Translations under genes and position numbers: made by a program
Part shown: positions 1 to 7,828 of the stretch, in pieces
Layout of the letters: every line of letters starts with the position of its first letter
How positions within the stretch are numbered: position 1 is the stretch's first letter
NCBI GenBank assembly: GCA_030037855.1
Contig: JASHPY010000081.1
Location: 1-35,912 of the forward strand
Source of the DNA: Thermoplasmata archaeon
GTDB taxonomy: Archaea; Thermoplasmatota; Thermoplasmata; Lutacidiplasmatales; UBA184
Reading direction: 5' to 3'
DNA length: 35,912 nt
Notes under the pieces: generated by a model
Databases searched by the model: none
Seen by the model: only the letters and a program-made list of their open reading frames with translations
Told to the model about the DNA's origin: nothing

Positions 1-189
1 CTCCTCGATCCCGACGTGGAGCTGGCTCCCGCCGAAATTGAGCCAGATGCCCCCGCGCTTCGCGAGGTGCGCCGGCTTCGGGACCTCGGTCATGCCGAGC
101 AGGTCGACGAAGAACGATCGGGCGGTGGGTTCCGACCCCGGCGGCGCGGCGATCTGCACGTGATGTACCCGGTAATGGGGAGCCGACAT
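1..189 (-). CDS. VOC-fold (glyoxalase/dioxygenase superfamily) protein, 3' part missing
   Basis: The minus strand is open from an ATG at 189 to the window edge (63 codons, no stop), so the C-terminal part lies outside. The visible peptide starts MSAPHYRVHHVQIAAP and continues with ARSFFVDLLGM and GGIWLNFGGSQLHVGIEE. This is the typical first beta-alpha-beta-beta unit of the vicinal oxygen chelate fold: an early strand containing His, then a helix with FYxDLLGM-like wording, then strands ending in QLHVGIE, a usual place for metal ligands. Such proteins are glyoxalases, extradiol dioxygenases or resistance proteins; which one cannot be told from a fragment. It diverges from the dehydrogenase at 289, leaving about 100 bp for both promoters. 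Confidence 0.8.
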   Translation of the reverse strand, partial: MSAPHYRVHHVQIAAPPGSEPTARSFFVDLLGMTEVPKPAHLAKRGGIWLNFGGSQLHVGIEE

Positions 190-288
190 GCCCCGTCCAC
201 TGCGAGTCCCTACAAGAGCCGCGCGGGGTCGAGCGGTCGCCACCGATCGCGACGCGAACGACTTGAAGGTCTCACGATTGGGCGGCCC

Positions 289-1266
289 GTGGACGCGCCC
301 GAGCCGCGACTCCTCATCTCCGTGGCACGTCGGAACGACGTCGGGGAACGGGTCGCCGAGCAGCTTCGGGGGGTGCCGTGGTCCTATCTGGCGGAGACCC
401 CGCCCGCGCGACGCCGGTCGGTCGAAGCGATGCTCGTGGGCGGGTACTCGGATGAGCTCAAGGAGTTCGACCCGGCGACCACGCCCCGCCTGCGGTTCGT
501 CCAGCGCCTGTTCACCGGGTCCGACGGATTCCCGTTCGGAAGATTCCCCGCGGACGTTCGGTTCGCGGGAAACGTCGGTGCGTTCGCCCCGTTCGTCTCG
601 GAACATGCGGTCCTGCTCGCGCTCGCGGCGGCCCGGGACCTGCCCGCGGGACGCGAGATGGTTCGCGAGGGTCGGCTCCGCCCAGCGCCCGAGCAGCGGA
701 CGCTCACGGGTCGGACCGCCGTTATCCTCGGCTTCGGCGAGATCGGTCGGGCGATCGCCGAGCGGCTCCGCCCGTTCGAGATGAGCATCGTGGGCGTGAG
801 CCGCCGCGGCGACCCGGTGGACGGCGTGGCGGAGATGTTCCCCGCCGACCGGTTCCGGGAGGCCCTCCCGCTCGGAGACTACGTCTTCGAGGTCCGCCCT
901 CTGACGAACCTCACCGCGGGCTCGATCGGCGCGGCCGAGCTCGCCTCGATGCGACCGGAGGCGGTCCTGGTCAACGTCGGCCGGGCGGGTACGATCGACG
1001 AAGAGGCGCTGTACCGCCACCTCGAGTCCCACCCCCGGTTCCGGGTGGCGATCGACGTCTGGTGGAACGAGCGGTTCACGAACGGCACCCTCCTGTCGCG
1101 CTTCCCCTTCGCGAGCCTTCCGAACTTCCTCGGGACCCCGCACTCGGCCGGCAACGTCCCCGGCGCCGACGAGCGAGCCATCCGCCTCGCGGCGGAGAAC
1201 CTCGCCCGGTACTTCCAGACGGGGCGTCCGGCGCACGTGCTCGACCGGAGCGAGTATCCCGGATAG
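289..1266 (+). CDS. D-2-hydroxyacid dehydrogenase family protein (NAD-binding)
   Basis: Predicted NAD(P)-dependent oxidoreductase of the D-isomer-specific 2-hydroxyacid dehydrogenase family, about 325 residues. The nucleotide-binding motif GFGEIG lies near residue 148 after a GRTAVIL strand. The family's catalytic triad can be placed: Arg in VNVGRAG, Glu 29 residues later in DVWWNE, and His in GTPHSAGN. The expected PLT motif is present as RPLTNLT. The frame is open well upstream of 289, but that part overlaps the divergent VOC gene and reads as noncoding, so I chose GTG 289, just before PEPRLLISVARRND, where family-like sequence begins. Substrate cannot be inferred; hydroxypyruvate, glyoxylate or phosphoglycerate are possible. 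Confidence 0.85.
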   Translation: MDAPEPRLLISVARRNDVGERVAEQLRGVPWSYLAETPPARRRSVEAMLVGGYSDELKEFDPATTPRLRFVQRLFTGSDGFPFGRFPADVRFAGNVGAFAPFVSEHAVLLALAAARDLPAGREMVREGRLRPAPEQRTLTGRTAVILGFGEIGRAIAERLRPFEMSIVGVSRRGDPVDGVAEMFPADRFREALPLGDYVFEVRPLTNLTAGSIGAAELASMRPEAVLVNVGRAGTIDEEALYRHLESHPRFRVAIDVWWNERFTNGTLLSRFPFASLPNFLGTPHSAGNVPGADERAIRLAAENLARYFQTGRPAHVLDRSEYPG

Positions 1267-1844
1267 CGGAGCCTCCCTCCACGGTCATCGGGAGACCGAA
1301 CCGACCGGTCGACGGGCCCGGCCCCACCTCCGCGAGAGCCCGTGTCCGGCGCGCGGGCCGTCACGGACGCAGCAGTTCTCGTTTACCGGGGCTGCCACGG
1401 ATCCGACCGCCGGGACTCATCCACTCCTCCCCGCCCGGGTGTTCGCATCGGCCCGCGGAGCGAGCCGGTGGGGCGGCGAGCAGGTCCGCTGGCGATCAGA
1501 CGAGCGCGCGACTGTGGCGACAACGAGAGCCGGTCGGGACCGTACAACCCCGTGGTGGACTCCCTCGCGTAACCGCGGGCGCGAGATCGGTCCCAGCCGA
1601 CGTACGGTGAGAAGGTGCGCGAGGGTCGCTCCCTAGAGTTCCCCGCCCCCAAGTGGGCACTCGCCCCGAGTCGGGGAACGGTAGCTGCGCGGCGGTGCCC
1701 GATCGCTCGGTCAGGCCGGCAGGCCGGGAGGGCGGGCGCCTTCGTCATCAGCCCCAAGTAGGGCCGTGGGTGGATCGCGAACCGTCCGGCGTTCGGGTCA
1801 CGTCCCCTTCGGCGCTGCCCTCACCACCCCTTTGTCCAGATCGA
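1267..1844. other. Gene-poor stretch of about 0.6 kb upstream of the Fic gene
   Basis: Open frames here on both strands are rich in Arg, Ser and Pro, have no recognisable motif and look like by-products of GC-rich DNA. I found no tRNA. The only clear structure is an 8-bp perfect inverted repeat with a 26-nt loop (1638-1645 with 1672-1679) and a smaller hairpin nested inside it. It may hold a long leader, a small RNA or a decayed gene. Confidence 0.5.
1638..1679. repeat. Inverted repeat, potential RNA hairpin
   Basis: GTTCCCCG at 1638-1645 pairs perfectly with CGGGGAAC at 1672-1679. The loop contains GGGC...GCCC that could form an inner stem. No T-tract follows on either strand, so it is not an obvious archaeal terminator. 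A structured RNA is possible but unproven. Confidence 0.4.
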
Positions 1845-1852
1845 TTATAATA
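1845..1852 (+). promoter_or_regulatory. TATA-like box of the Fic gene
   Basis: TTATAATA sits 34 bp before the end of the intergenic region, in a locally AT-rich patch within GC-rich DNA. Archaeal transcription usually begins about 25 bp downstream, which would leave a leader of roughly 10-15 bases before ATG 1886. Confidence 0.6.
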
Positions 1853-1885
1853 CGAGGAAATATGTCTAGTGTTTGATAAGTTGAA

Positions 1886-2974
1886 ATGGCGATCGCCAAG
1901 CGGGACACGACCGGAGGCTTCCGTCCGCAGCTCCGGCCAAGGGAGGACGTGGCGCGACCCGCCACGGCGTGCCTCCGGCTCGACGGCGTCCTCGAGACTC
2001 GACTGCTTTCACCGCAGCTCCACCGGATCCTTCTCGGGATGGCACGACTGCGCAACGCGGTGAGCAGCTTCCGACTCGAGGGAGAAACGGTCGAATTGGA
2101 TCGGGCGCGTGAACTGATCGAGGGGACCGCGCCGAGCACTTCGTCCGAGACCGGAGTTCTACGACTCGCGCAGGCGTACGCGAGGTTGGGGAGGGACCGT
2201 CTCCGCCCGCTGACCGTCTCCGGAATCCTGGCGACCCACCGGGAGCTGTTCGAGGGCATTCTATGCGACGACGACGGCCGTCGCCGCGAGGACTGGGTCG
2301 GAGTACTGAAACCCGAACAGAACTACATCGTGAACGAGGGATCGCGAACGCTGAGATTCACGCCGACGCCGCCTGAGAGGACGCGGTCCGAGCTCGAGCA
2401 GCTCCTGACCTGGTACCGCGAGTCAAAGTTCTCCTTTCTTCCGCTCGTGGTCGCCGCCCTCTTTTTCGCCGAGTTTCAGGCGATTCATCCCTTCATGGAC
2501 GGCAACGGCCGGGTCGGCCGACTTCTGAACATCGCGATACTCCAGGACCTCGGTTGCACGAACGCACCCCTCGTTCCGCTCGATACCCAGTTCTTCCGAA
2601 CCAGCCGGAAGTACTACGGATTTCTCGGAACCACCAACGCGGGAAACGACTACTACCCTTGGACGAGATACTTCGTGAGCCAAGCGCATACGGCCTATCG
2701 CGCGGCCTCCCGGCAGGCGGACCTCAGCCCGATGGTGTCTACTTTCTCCCGGGAAAGTACGCGGAGGGTTCTTCGCTGGGTCCTAGGGGGCACCGGCCAG
2801 TGGTTCGGCCGGGGTGACTATCCGAACCCGGGTCACTACAGCCAGCCGGCCCTCTGGGCGGCGCTCGACGAACTGAAACGCGAAGGCATTCTGGAGGCGA
2901 AGGGCGAGAGGAGGGGCCGCCGGTACCGGCTCCAGTCAAAGTTCCTCACCGAGGTGTACGCCCAGCGCCTCTGA
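1886..2974 (+). CDS. Fic family protein with N-terminal inhibitory motif and C-terminal winged-helix region
   Basis: Fic proteins usually transfer AMP from ATP to a hydroxyl side chain of a target protein. The 362-residue product has the complete FIC active-site motif HPFMDGNGRVGR at residues 201-212 (catalytic His201, anion-binding GNGR, final Arg212). An N-terminal helix carries SFRLEG at 61-66, matching the (S/T)xxxE(G/N) inhibitory motif whose Glu blocks ATP in class II Fic enzymes, so activity is probably self-restrained. Residues from about 290 to 362 (GHYSQPALWAALDELKREG, then a basic wing) resemble a winged helix, common at the C-terminus of this class. Start ATG 1886 follows a good TATA box. 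It is a single gene; no separate antitoxin is visible beside it. The target is unknown. Confidence 0.92.
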   Translation: MAIAKRDTTGGFRPQLRPREDVARPATACLRLDGVLETRLLSPQLHRILLGMARLRNAVSSFRLEGETVELDRARELIEGTAPSTSSETGVLRLAQAYARLGRDRLRPLTVSGILATHRELFEGILCDDDGRRREDWVGVLKPEQNYIVNEGSRTLRFTPTPPERTRSELEQLLTWYRESKFSFLPLVVAALFFAEFQAIHPFMDGNGRVGRLLNIAILQDLGCTNAPLVPLDTQFFRTSRKYYGFLGTTNAGNDYYPWTRYFVSQAHTAYRAASRQADLSPMVSTFSRESTRRVLRWVLGGTGQWFGRGDYPNPGHYSQPALWAALDELKREGILEAKGERRGRRYRLQSKFLTEVYAQRL

Positions 2975-3092
2975 GTGGCGAACGGAGGCATGCGAGTCCG
3001 CTCCGCCCGGCTCCCGCGCGAGGCCATTCCCCGACGCGGAAGCGTGGGGCGCCCACCGCCGTGCCCAATGGTAGGTCGGTCCAGCGGTTCAC

Positions 3093-5768
3093 TCAGCGGA
3101 TCCGCTCGAGCGCGAACGAGCCCACGATCAACGCCCGATTGGTCGCGCGGCACTCGACCCAGTCGTGGGTCTGGACCTCGCCGAGCCCCTTCACGGACAG
3201 GAACGTCTTGTCCCGGTCCTGCCGGAAGACGATCGCCCCGTCCATCCGTCCGAGGAGCGTCTCGACCTGGGCGTCCGACAGCGCCGCGCCCTCGAGCGAG
3301 TAGACCGCGAGCGCGTTGCGGGGCTTGAGGATCCCGACCACGTTCTGCAGGAACGAGAACCCGGCCCGCTCGTCCCCGTGCGCGAGCACCCCCGAGAGCC
3401 CGAGGAAGCCGACCCGGAACGGGGCCTGCTTCGTTCCCTCGGCGGACTTCGACGCCTTGACGAGGTTCGAGAGGATCCCGGCCCGGTCGTCCGAGCCCTT
3501 CGTCCCGAGCCGGTGGGGGTCCGACCCGTCGGTCGACGCGCCCGACGCGTCGATCCACGTCACCATGCCCATCTGCTCGTACTCCCGGAACTGCGGGAGC
3601 ACGAGGCCGAGGCTCTGCGAGATCTCGCCCGGGCTCCGCGCGGCGGTCACGATCACGATCGGCTCGCCCCGCTTCAGGCCCTCGGCCACGAACGCGTAGA
3701 GGACGATCTCCTTCCCGACGAACGCATCCCCGAGCAGCACGACGTGCGACCTCGGCGGGAACCCTCCGAGGAGGAGGTCGTCCAGTCGGGCGGTGCCCGT
3801 CGGGAGCCGGTCGGCGATCCGCCGCTGGGTCGGCGCCTTCAGGGTCTCGGCGGCGGGCGCGATCGCGGACGGCCCGGCATCCGCGAGGTCGCGCACCGAC
3901 GTGCTCCGTCGGCCCCCGACCGCGGACCCCGGCTCGGCCGGGGCGGACGGTCCCGAGGCGGCGTCCGAGAGGTCGGCCCCGCGGGCGACCTCCTGCCGCC
4001 GCAGCGAGAGCTCGGCCTCGTTCGCGGAGAGCGCCCGCTCCCGGGCGTTCACCGCACCCTCGCGGGACTCGACGTCGGCCTGGGCGGCGCGGAGTCGCTT
4101 CTCCCGCTCCTCGACCGTCTTCTCCCGGTCGGACACGGACTTCAGTCCCTGCTCGAGCTGGGCCGCCTTCTGGGCGACCTCGACCTGGGATTTCCCGACC
4201 GCGCTCAGGCGGCCCTCGTAGTCCTTCGCCGCCGCGTCGTACGCCCCTTTCCGCTCGTCGACCGCCTTCGAGCGGTCGGTGAGGTCGGCCTCCCTCTGCC
4301 GGAGCGTCGCCTCCCGCGCGGCGAGCGCGGCCTCCTTGTCGGCGGAGAGCTTGAGGGCGCCTTCGACGGTCTTCGCGCGATCGGCGTTCTCCTTGGCGCG
4401 ACGGCCGAGGGAGGCGTTCTGCTCATCGAGGATCGCCTTCAGCTGCTGGAGTTTGACCTCCCGCGCGGCGAGGTCGGCGGCCCCGGCGGTCGCGCCGGCC
4501 GGCGACGGGGTCCCGGTCGCGGCGACAGCGCCTTCCCGACGCAGTAGCTCGTTCGTCTTCTGGTCGAGCTCCTTCTTCTGCGCCTCGAGTCGCGCTTCGG
4601 TCTCGGGGATCGCCGCGGCGCGACGGTCGAGCTCCTGCGAGCGTTGCGTCAGCTCGACGTCGCGCTTCGTGAGCTCGCCTTCCTGTTGCACGAGCCGCTC
4701 CTCGCGCGAGGAGATCAGCGGTGTCGACCGCTGGAGCTCCTGCTCGCGGAGCTCGAGCGCGTGCGTTCGGTCGACGACCTCCCGCTCACGACCCTCCATG
4801 CCCGCGATCTTGCCGGCCCACTCCCGCTCCTTCTCGAGCACGGCGTCGGCGCGCTTCCGGTACTCCTCCTCGAGCTCGTCGAGCTGGGTCCGGGCCTCCT
4901 GGAGCGAGTCCTTCTGCCGCTGGATCGACATCTCGTCGTTCTCCGCGTCCGCCTCGCGCTTCACGAGCGCGATCTCGCGGAAGTGGAGCGCCTCCTCCTT
5001 CTGCCGCACCTCGTCCGCGAGCCGGAACATGCGGCTCTGCCCCGACGTGATCAGCTCGCGCTCGTGCGGCCGGGTGCCGGAGGAGATCAGGTGGAGGAAC
5101 GAGCCCGACGACTGGTAGAAGATCGCCGAGATGAACAGGGAGATCGCGAGGGCGGAGTCGACGCTCGCCGCCCCGCTCGGCGGGAAGAGGATCACGAGCG
5201 CGGTCGCGACCGGCAGCACCGCGGTGATCGCGCTGGCGAGCTGCTGGGACGACCATCCGCTCCAGGTCATCGCGAGCGCGACGAGCGCGAAGCTGATGCC
5301 GGCCAGGATCACGGCATAGAACCAGGGCCACAGCCCGAGACCGGCGAACGAACCATACCCGGCCAGGTGGGCCACGAAGACGAACAGGATCAGCACGTTG
5401 ACCGCGAGCGCCGCGACCGACGCGGCGAAGTGCGCCTCCCACGGCCAGAGGTTGAACTCCTCCCACTTCGAGGCGAGCCCGACCGCGGCGATCGTCACTC
5501 CCGCACCGGCCGGGATCAGCAGGTAGATCGCGGTCCGCCACGAGCCGGGCGCGAGGGAATCGAGGTGGGGCTGGAAGTACAGTAGGAGGATCCCGTCAAG
5601 GGCGAGCGCGGCCGAGATCAGTACGGTGTAGAAGTGCGTGTACCGGCCGATCCGCAGCTGGAGGAGCGCATCGTCCTTGGCGTGCTCGAGGTCCTCGGGC
5701 GCCGGGACGGTGACCGCTCTCGCCCCGGGGGCCGAGGCTTTCGCCTTGGCCGTATCGGTCTTGGCCAC
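3093..5768 (-). CDS. Six-helix membrane protein with long coiled coil and C-terminal KaiC/RecA-like domain
   Basis: An 891-residue protein of unusual build; function not recognised. Residues about 45-220 hold six hydrophobic helices. Residues about 245-650 are a highly charged coiled coil with many repeated RE/ERE-type heptads and a short Pro/Ala/Gly break near 430-445. Residues about 665-891 match the KaiC/GvpD-like RecA fold, beginning LPTGTARLDDLLLGGFPP, with a Walker A-like GDAFVGKE at 680-687. The usual Ser/Thr after Lys is Glu687, and the Walker B strand (RVGFLGLSG, about 785-793) lacks its Asp, so ATP hydrolysis is doubtful. The start is GTG 5768, preceded by a short gap after the methyltransferase. 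A membrane-tethered signalling or scaffolding role is inference. Confidence 0.85.
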   Translation of the reverse strand: MAKTDTAKAKASAPGARAVTVPAPEDLEHAKDDALLQLRIGRYTHFYTVLISAALALDGILLLYFQPHLDSLAPGSWRTAIYLLIPAGAGVTIAAVGLASKWEEFNLWPWEAHFAASVAALAVNVLILFVFVAHLAGYGSFAGLGLWPWFYAVILAGISFALVALAMTWSGWSSQQLASAITAVLPVATALVILFPPSGAASVDSALAISLFISAIFYQSSGSFLHLISSGTRPHERELITSGQSRMFRLADEVRQKEEALHFREIALVKREADAENDEMSIQRQKDSLQEARTQLDELEEEYRKRADAVLEKEREWAGKIAGMEGREREVVDRTHALELREQELQRSTPLISSREERLVQQEGELTKRDVELTQRSQELDRRAAAIPETEARLEAQKKELDQKTNELLRREGAVAATGTPSPAGATAGAADLAAREVKLQQLKAILDEQNASLGRRAKENADRAKTVEGALKLSADKEAALAAREATLRQREADLTDRSKAVDERKGAYDAAAKDYEGRLSAVGKSQVEVAQKAAQLEQGLKSVSDREKTVEEREKRLRAAQADVESREGAVNARERALSANEAELSLRRQEVARGADLSDAASGPSAPAEPGSAVGGRRSTSVRDLADAGPSAIAPAAETLKAPTQRRIADRLPTGTARLDDLLLGGFPPRSHVVLLGDAFVGKEIVLYAFVAEGLKRGEPIVIVTAARSPGEISQSLGLVLPQFREYEQMGMVTWIDASGASTDGSDPHRLGTKGSDDRAGILSNLVKASKSAEGTKQAPFRVGFLGLSGVLAHGDERAGFSFLQNVVGILKPRNALAVYSLEGAALSDAQVETLLGRMDGAIVFRQDRDKTFLSVKGLGEVQTHDWVECRATNRALIVGSFALERIR

Positions 5769-5776
5769 GCGTTTCC

Positions 5777-5798
5777 CCCGACCGATTTATGGGTCGGG
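5777..5798. repeat. Inverted repeat just upstream of the KaiC-like gene
   Basis: CCCGACC (5777-5783) and GGTCGGG (5792-5798) form a 7-bp perfect inverted repeat around an AT-rich 8-bp spacer. It lies between the likely TATA box and the GTG start at 5768, a position fitting an operator or a leader hairpin. Confidence 0.4.
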
Positions 5799-5803
5799 CA
5801 TCT

Positions 5804-5811
5804 TACTTTAT
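5804..5811 (-). promoter_or_regulatory. TATA-like box of the KaiC-like gene
   Basis: On the minus strand ATAAAGTA lies about 36-43 bp upstream of the GTG start. It overlaps the 3' end of the upstream methyltransferase gene, so the large gene probably has its own promoter besides any read-through. Confidence 0.4.
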
Positions 5812-6791
5812 CCTTCGCTCCGGGGTCCGGACATCGGCGACCGGTCGGCGGACGGAACCGGGCGGACCGCGGCGAGCAGTACCGCCGCGGCCGCGTTCCA
5901 GCGGTCCGGCGACCGACCGATCCGCTCCTCGACCCCGAGCAGGTGGTCCCACGCCTTCGGGTCGCGGGCGGTCGCCGCGATCCGGTCCGCGTCCGGTCCG
6001 AGCGCCGGCGCGACCGCGAGGGTCTCGGTGACCCGGAAGCCCGACCGCTCGAGCCAGTTTGCGAGCGTCGCGGCCCCCGTCCGCTGGAACCCGCCCGGTT
6101 CCGCCCGGCGGGGAGGTTCCTCCCGGAACCCTTCCCGTTCGACCCGCGCCGTGACGATCCCGGGGGGCGAGCGGAAGAGCCGCGCGACGCTGGACGGGGG
6201 CAGCCGGTGCAGGTATCGGCTCCGCTCCCCGGGCCCGGGCGCGACCTCGAGCAGCACCGTTCCGCCCGGAGCGACCAGCTCCGCCAGTCGCTCGAGCAGC
6301 TGGTCGCTGTCGCCCTCCGCGAAGCCGACGAGATTGCCGAGCGCCGCGACCACCTCGAACGCGCCGGCCGCGAACGGCGGCCGCAGGGCGTCAGCGCGCA
6401 CTCGGTCCGGCGGCGGTAGCGCCGGCGCCGTGTGGGGCCACCGGTCGGGGAGCTCCCGGAGCATCCCCTCGCCGAGGTCGACCGCGATCCTCCGTACGGA
6501 CGGTCCGTCACCGAGTGCCGGAGTGAATCGTCCTGGCCCCGACCCGAGGTCGAGCGCCCGGGCCGCGGGGCGGCGGTGGCGGACGAGAAAGCGCTCGCGG
6601 AGCGCCCGAAACAGGTCGCGTTGCGGGGTCCCTTCATACCGCTGCCACTCCCTTCGCGCGCGGTAACGGTCGCCGCGCACGAACCGGTCGCGCGCCGGCT
6701 CTCCCGAGGGCCCGGCGTGGGCGACCGGGCCCGCCGGCCGAACGGCCCGCGCCGTCGCCGGCCCCACCGGCCTCCGCCGGATCCGAATCAT
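5808..6791 (-). CDS. Class I SAM-dependent methyltransferase
   Basis: The core has motif I ALDLGSGPGRF (about 79-89), an acidic end of strand 2 (RRIAVDLGEG), motif II-like RADALRPPFAAGAFEVV followed by ALGNLVGF, and VAPGGTVLLEVAPGPGER, all typical of class I methyltransferases. From ATG 6791 it is 327 residues; GTG 6821 is an alternative start in the same frame. The first 60 residues are basic and Pro/Ala-rich and resemble no family. The C-terminal region (about 190-327) likely binds substrate, which is unknown. It diverges from the zinc-finger gene at 6901, with a TATA-like element readable in both directions between them, and is followed by the KaiC-like gene on the same strand after 39 bp. 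Confidence 0.8.
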   Translation of the reverse strand: MIRIRRRPVGPATARAVRPAGPVAHAGPSGEPARDRFVRGDRYRARREWQRYEGTPQRDLFRALRERFLVRHRRPAARALDLGSGPGRFTPALGDGPSVRRIAVDLGEGMLRELPDRWPHTAPALPPPDRVRADALRPPFAAGAFEVVAALGNLVGFAEGDSDQLLERLAELVAPGGTVLLEVAPGPGERSRYLHRLPPSSVARLFRSPPGIVTARVEREGFREEPPRRAEPGGFQRTGAATLANWLERSGFRVTETLAVAPALGPDADRIAATARDPKAWDHLLGVEERIGRSPDRWNAAAAVLLAAVRPVPSADRSPMSGPRSEG

Positions 6792-6857
6792 GCTCGGCCC
6801 CCGGCGCGCGCACGCCACCGAGGGATATCCGCTCCTCCTTGTCGTGCGGCCGAGGCC

Positions 6858-6865
6858 ATTTATAG
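6858..6865. promoter_or_regulatory. TATA-like element between divergent genes
   Basis: ATTTATAG on the plus strand reads CTATAAAT on the minus strand, so it could serve both directions. It lies 36-43 bp before ATG 6901, an ideal distance for a short leader, but about 70 bp from the methyltransferase ATG at 6791, which would then have a leader of around 40 bases. Confidence 0.55.
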
Positions 6866-6900
6866 GCGGGTCACGTCTCGCGGCCCCGGGAGACACGAGC

Positions 6901-7044
6901 ATGCCATACTACGAGTGTCCCAAGTGCGGGGGAGGGTACGTCATCGACGTGCCCCCGAGCGCCCGGCCGACCTGCGACCGCGACGGCGCCCGCCTCAAGC
7001 GGGCGAGTGACGCGTCGTACGAGCGGAACGCGCGCCGGGACTAG
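6901..7044 (+). CDS. 47-residue zinc-finger-like protein
   Basis: The tiny product begins MPYYECPKCGGGYVID and continues to a single further Cys in PTCDRDGARL, then ends in a charged tail. CPKC followed by a third Cys resembles half of a zinc ribbon; a fourth ligand (Asp, His or a second subunit) is not obvious. The start ATG 6901 is supported by a TATA-like box 36-43 bp upstream, and the DUF998-like gene begins 15 bp after its stop, so the two are probably cotranscribed. Proteins of this kind often act as small nucleic-acid- or protein-binding adaptors, but no specific role can be named. It is shorter than most automatic gene-length cut-offs. Confidence 0.7.
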   Translation: MPYYECPKCGGGYVIDVPPSARPTCDRDGARLKRASDASYERNARRD

Positions 7045-7059
7045 CACCCAGGACCCGCT

Positions 7060-7794
7060 GTGGACGACGAGTCGCACGAGCCCCCGCCGGCGCGACGGGA
7101 GCGGTACGGGCCGCTCGTACACCGGTCGGTCCGTCACGGCGCGATCCTCTGGATCGTCGGCGTGCTGATCTTCGTCGTCGGGATGGCCGTGACCCAGTAC
7201 GGCTACGGTCCACCGACCTACAGCCTCACCGCGAACTACATCAGCGACCTCGGAGCGATGCACTGCGCCCCGCTCGCGGGGCACGGCACCACGGGCTACG
7301 TCTGCTCGCCGTGGCACCTCGTCTTCAACGCGACGATCGTCGTCCTCGGTCTGCTGCTACTCCTCGGCATCGTCCTCATCCGTACCGGGTTCCCGCCGCG
7401 GAGCGCCCGTACGGTCGGTCTCGTCCTCCTCGCCCTCGCGGGGATCGGGGCGATCGGGGTGGGCCTGAACCCCGAGGACGTCCGCCCGTCGATCCACATC
7501 CTCTCGGCGGCGGTCGCCTTCATCGGAGGGAACCTCGCGCTCATCGTCCTCGGGTTCGCGATGTTCCGCGACACCCGATGGGACGGCTACCGGGCGTACA
7601 CGATGTTGTCGGGCCTCGTCGGACTGATCGCGCTCATCCTCTTCGAACTCAAGGCCTACGGTCCGATCGGGGTCGGCGGCATGGAGCGATTGATCGTCGC
7701 GCCGCTGTTGCTCTGGGCGGTGGTCGTGTCGATCCACCTCGTGCGGCTCCCGACGTACGCCGCGCCGAAGGGGTTACCCGGGACGTCGGGCTGA
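7060..7794 (+). CDS. DUF998-like six-helix integral membrane protein
   Basis: A 244-residue membrane protein. Six hydrophobic helices can be drawn: residues about 28-48, 85-108, 115-135, 145-168, 178-197 and 208-230. The loop after helix 1 has YSLTANYISDLG and the pattern P.W(H)LVFNATIVV follows, as in DUF998 proteins, whose function is unknown. The start is GTG 7060, chosen because it lies 15 bp after the preceding small gene and gives a charged cytoplasmic N-terminus (about 27 residues) before helix 1. No catalytic residues are evident. Family assignment is from pattern memory and is probable, not certain. Confidence 0.75.
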   Translation: MDDESHEPPPARRERYGPLVHRSVRHGAILWIVGVLIFVVGMAVTQYGYGPPTYSLTANYISDLGAMHCAPLAGHGTTGYVCSPWHLVFNATIVVLGLLLLLGIVLIRTGFPPRSARTVGLVLLALAGIGAIGVGLNPEDVRPSIHILSAAVAFIGGNLALIVLGFAMFRDTRWDGYRAYTMLSGLVGLIALILFELKAYGPIGVGGMERLIVAPLLLWAVVVSIHLVRLPTYAAPKGLPGTSG

Positions 7795-7828
7795 CCCCGG
7801 GCGTCTCGGGACCGACCGGGCCGTCCGG

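Noticed and set aside
1437-1452. T-loop-like sequence GTTCGCATC suggesting a tRNA
   Set aside because: The invariant A of the T-loop is missing and no acceptor, D or anticodon stem can be built around it.
1708-1740. GGTCAGGCC followed by GC-rich sequence resembling SRP RNA helix 8
   Set aside because: The conserved GGAA tetraloop and the AGCAGC stretch of the SRP core are absent.
3165-4547. Plus-strand frame opposite the coiled-coil region of the KaiC-like protein
   Set aside because: It reads as Leu/Arg/Glu-rich nonsense with no start signal and mirrors the repetitive coiled-coil codons.
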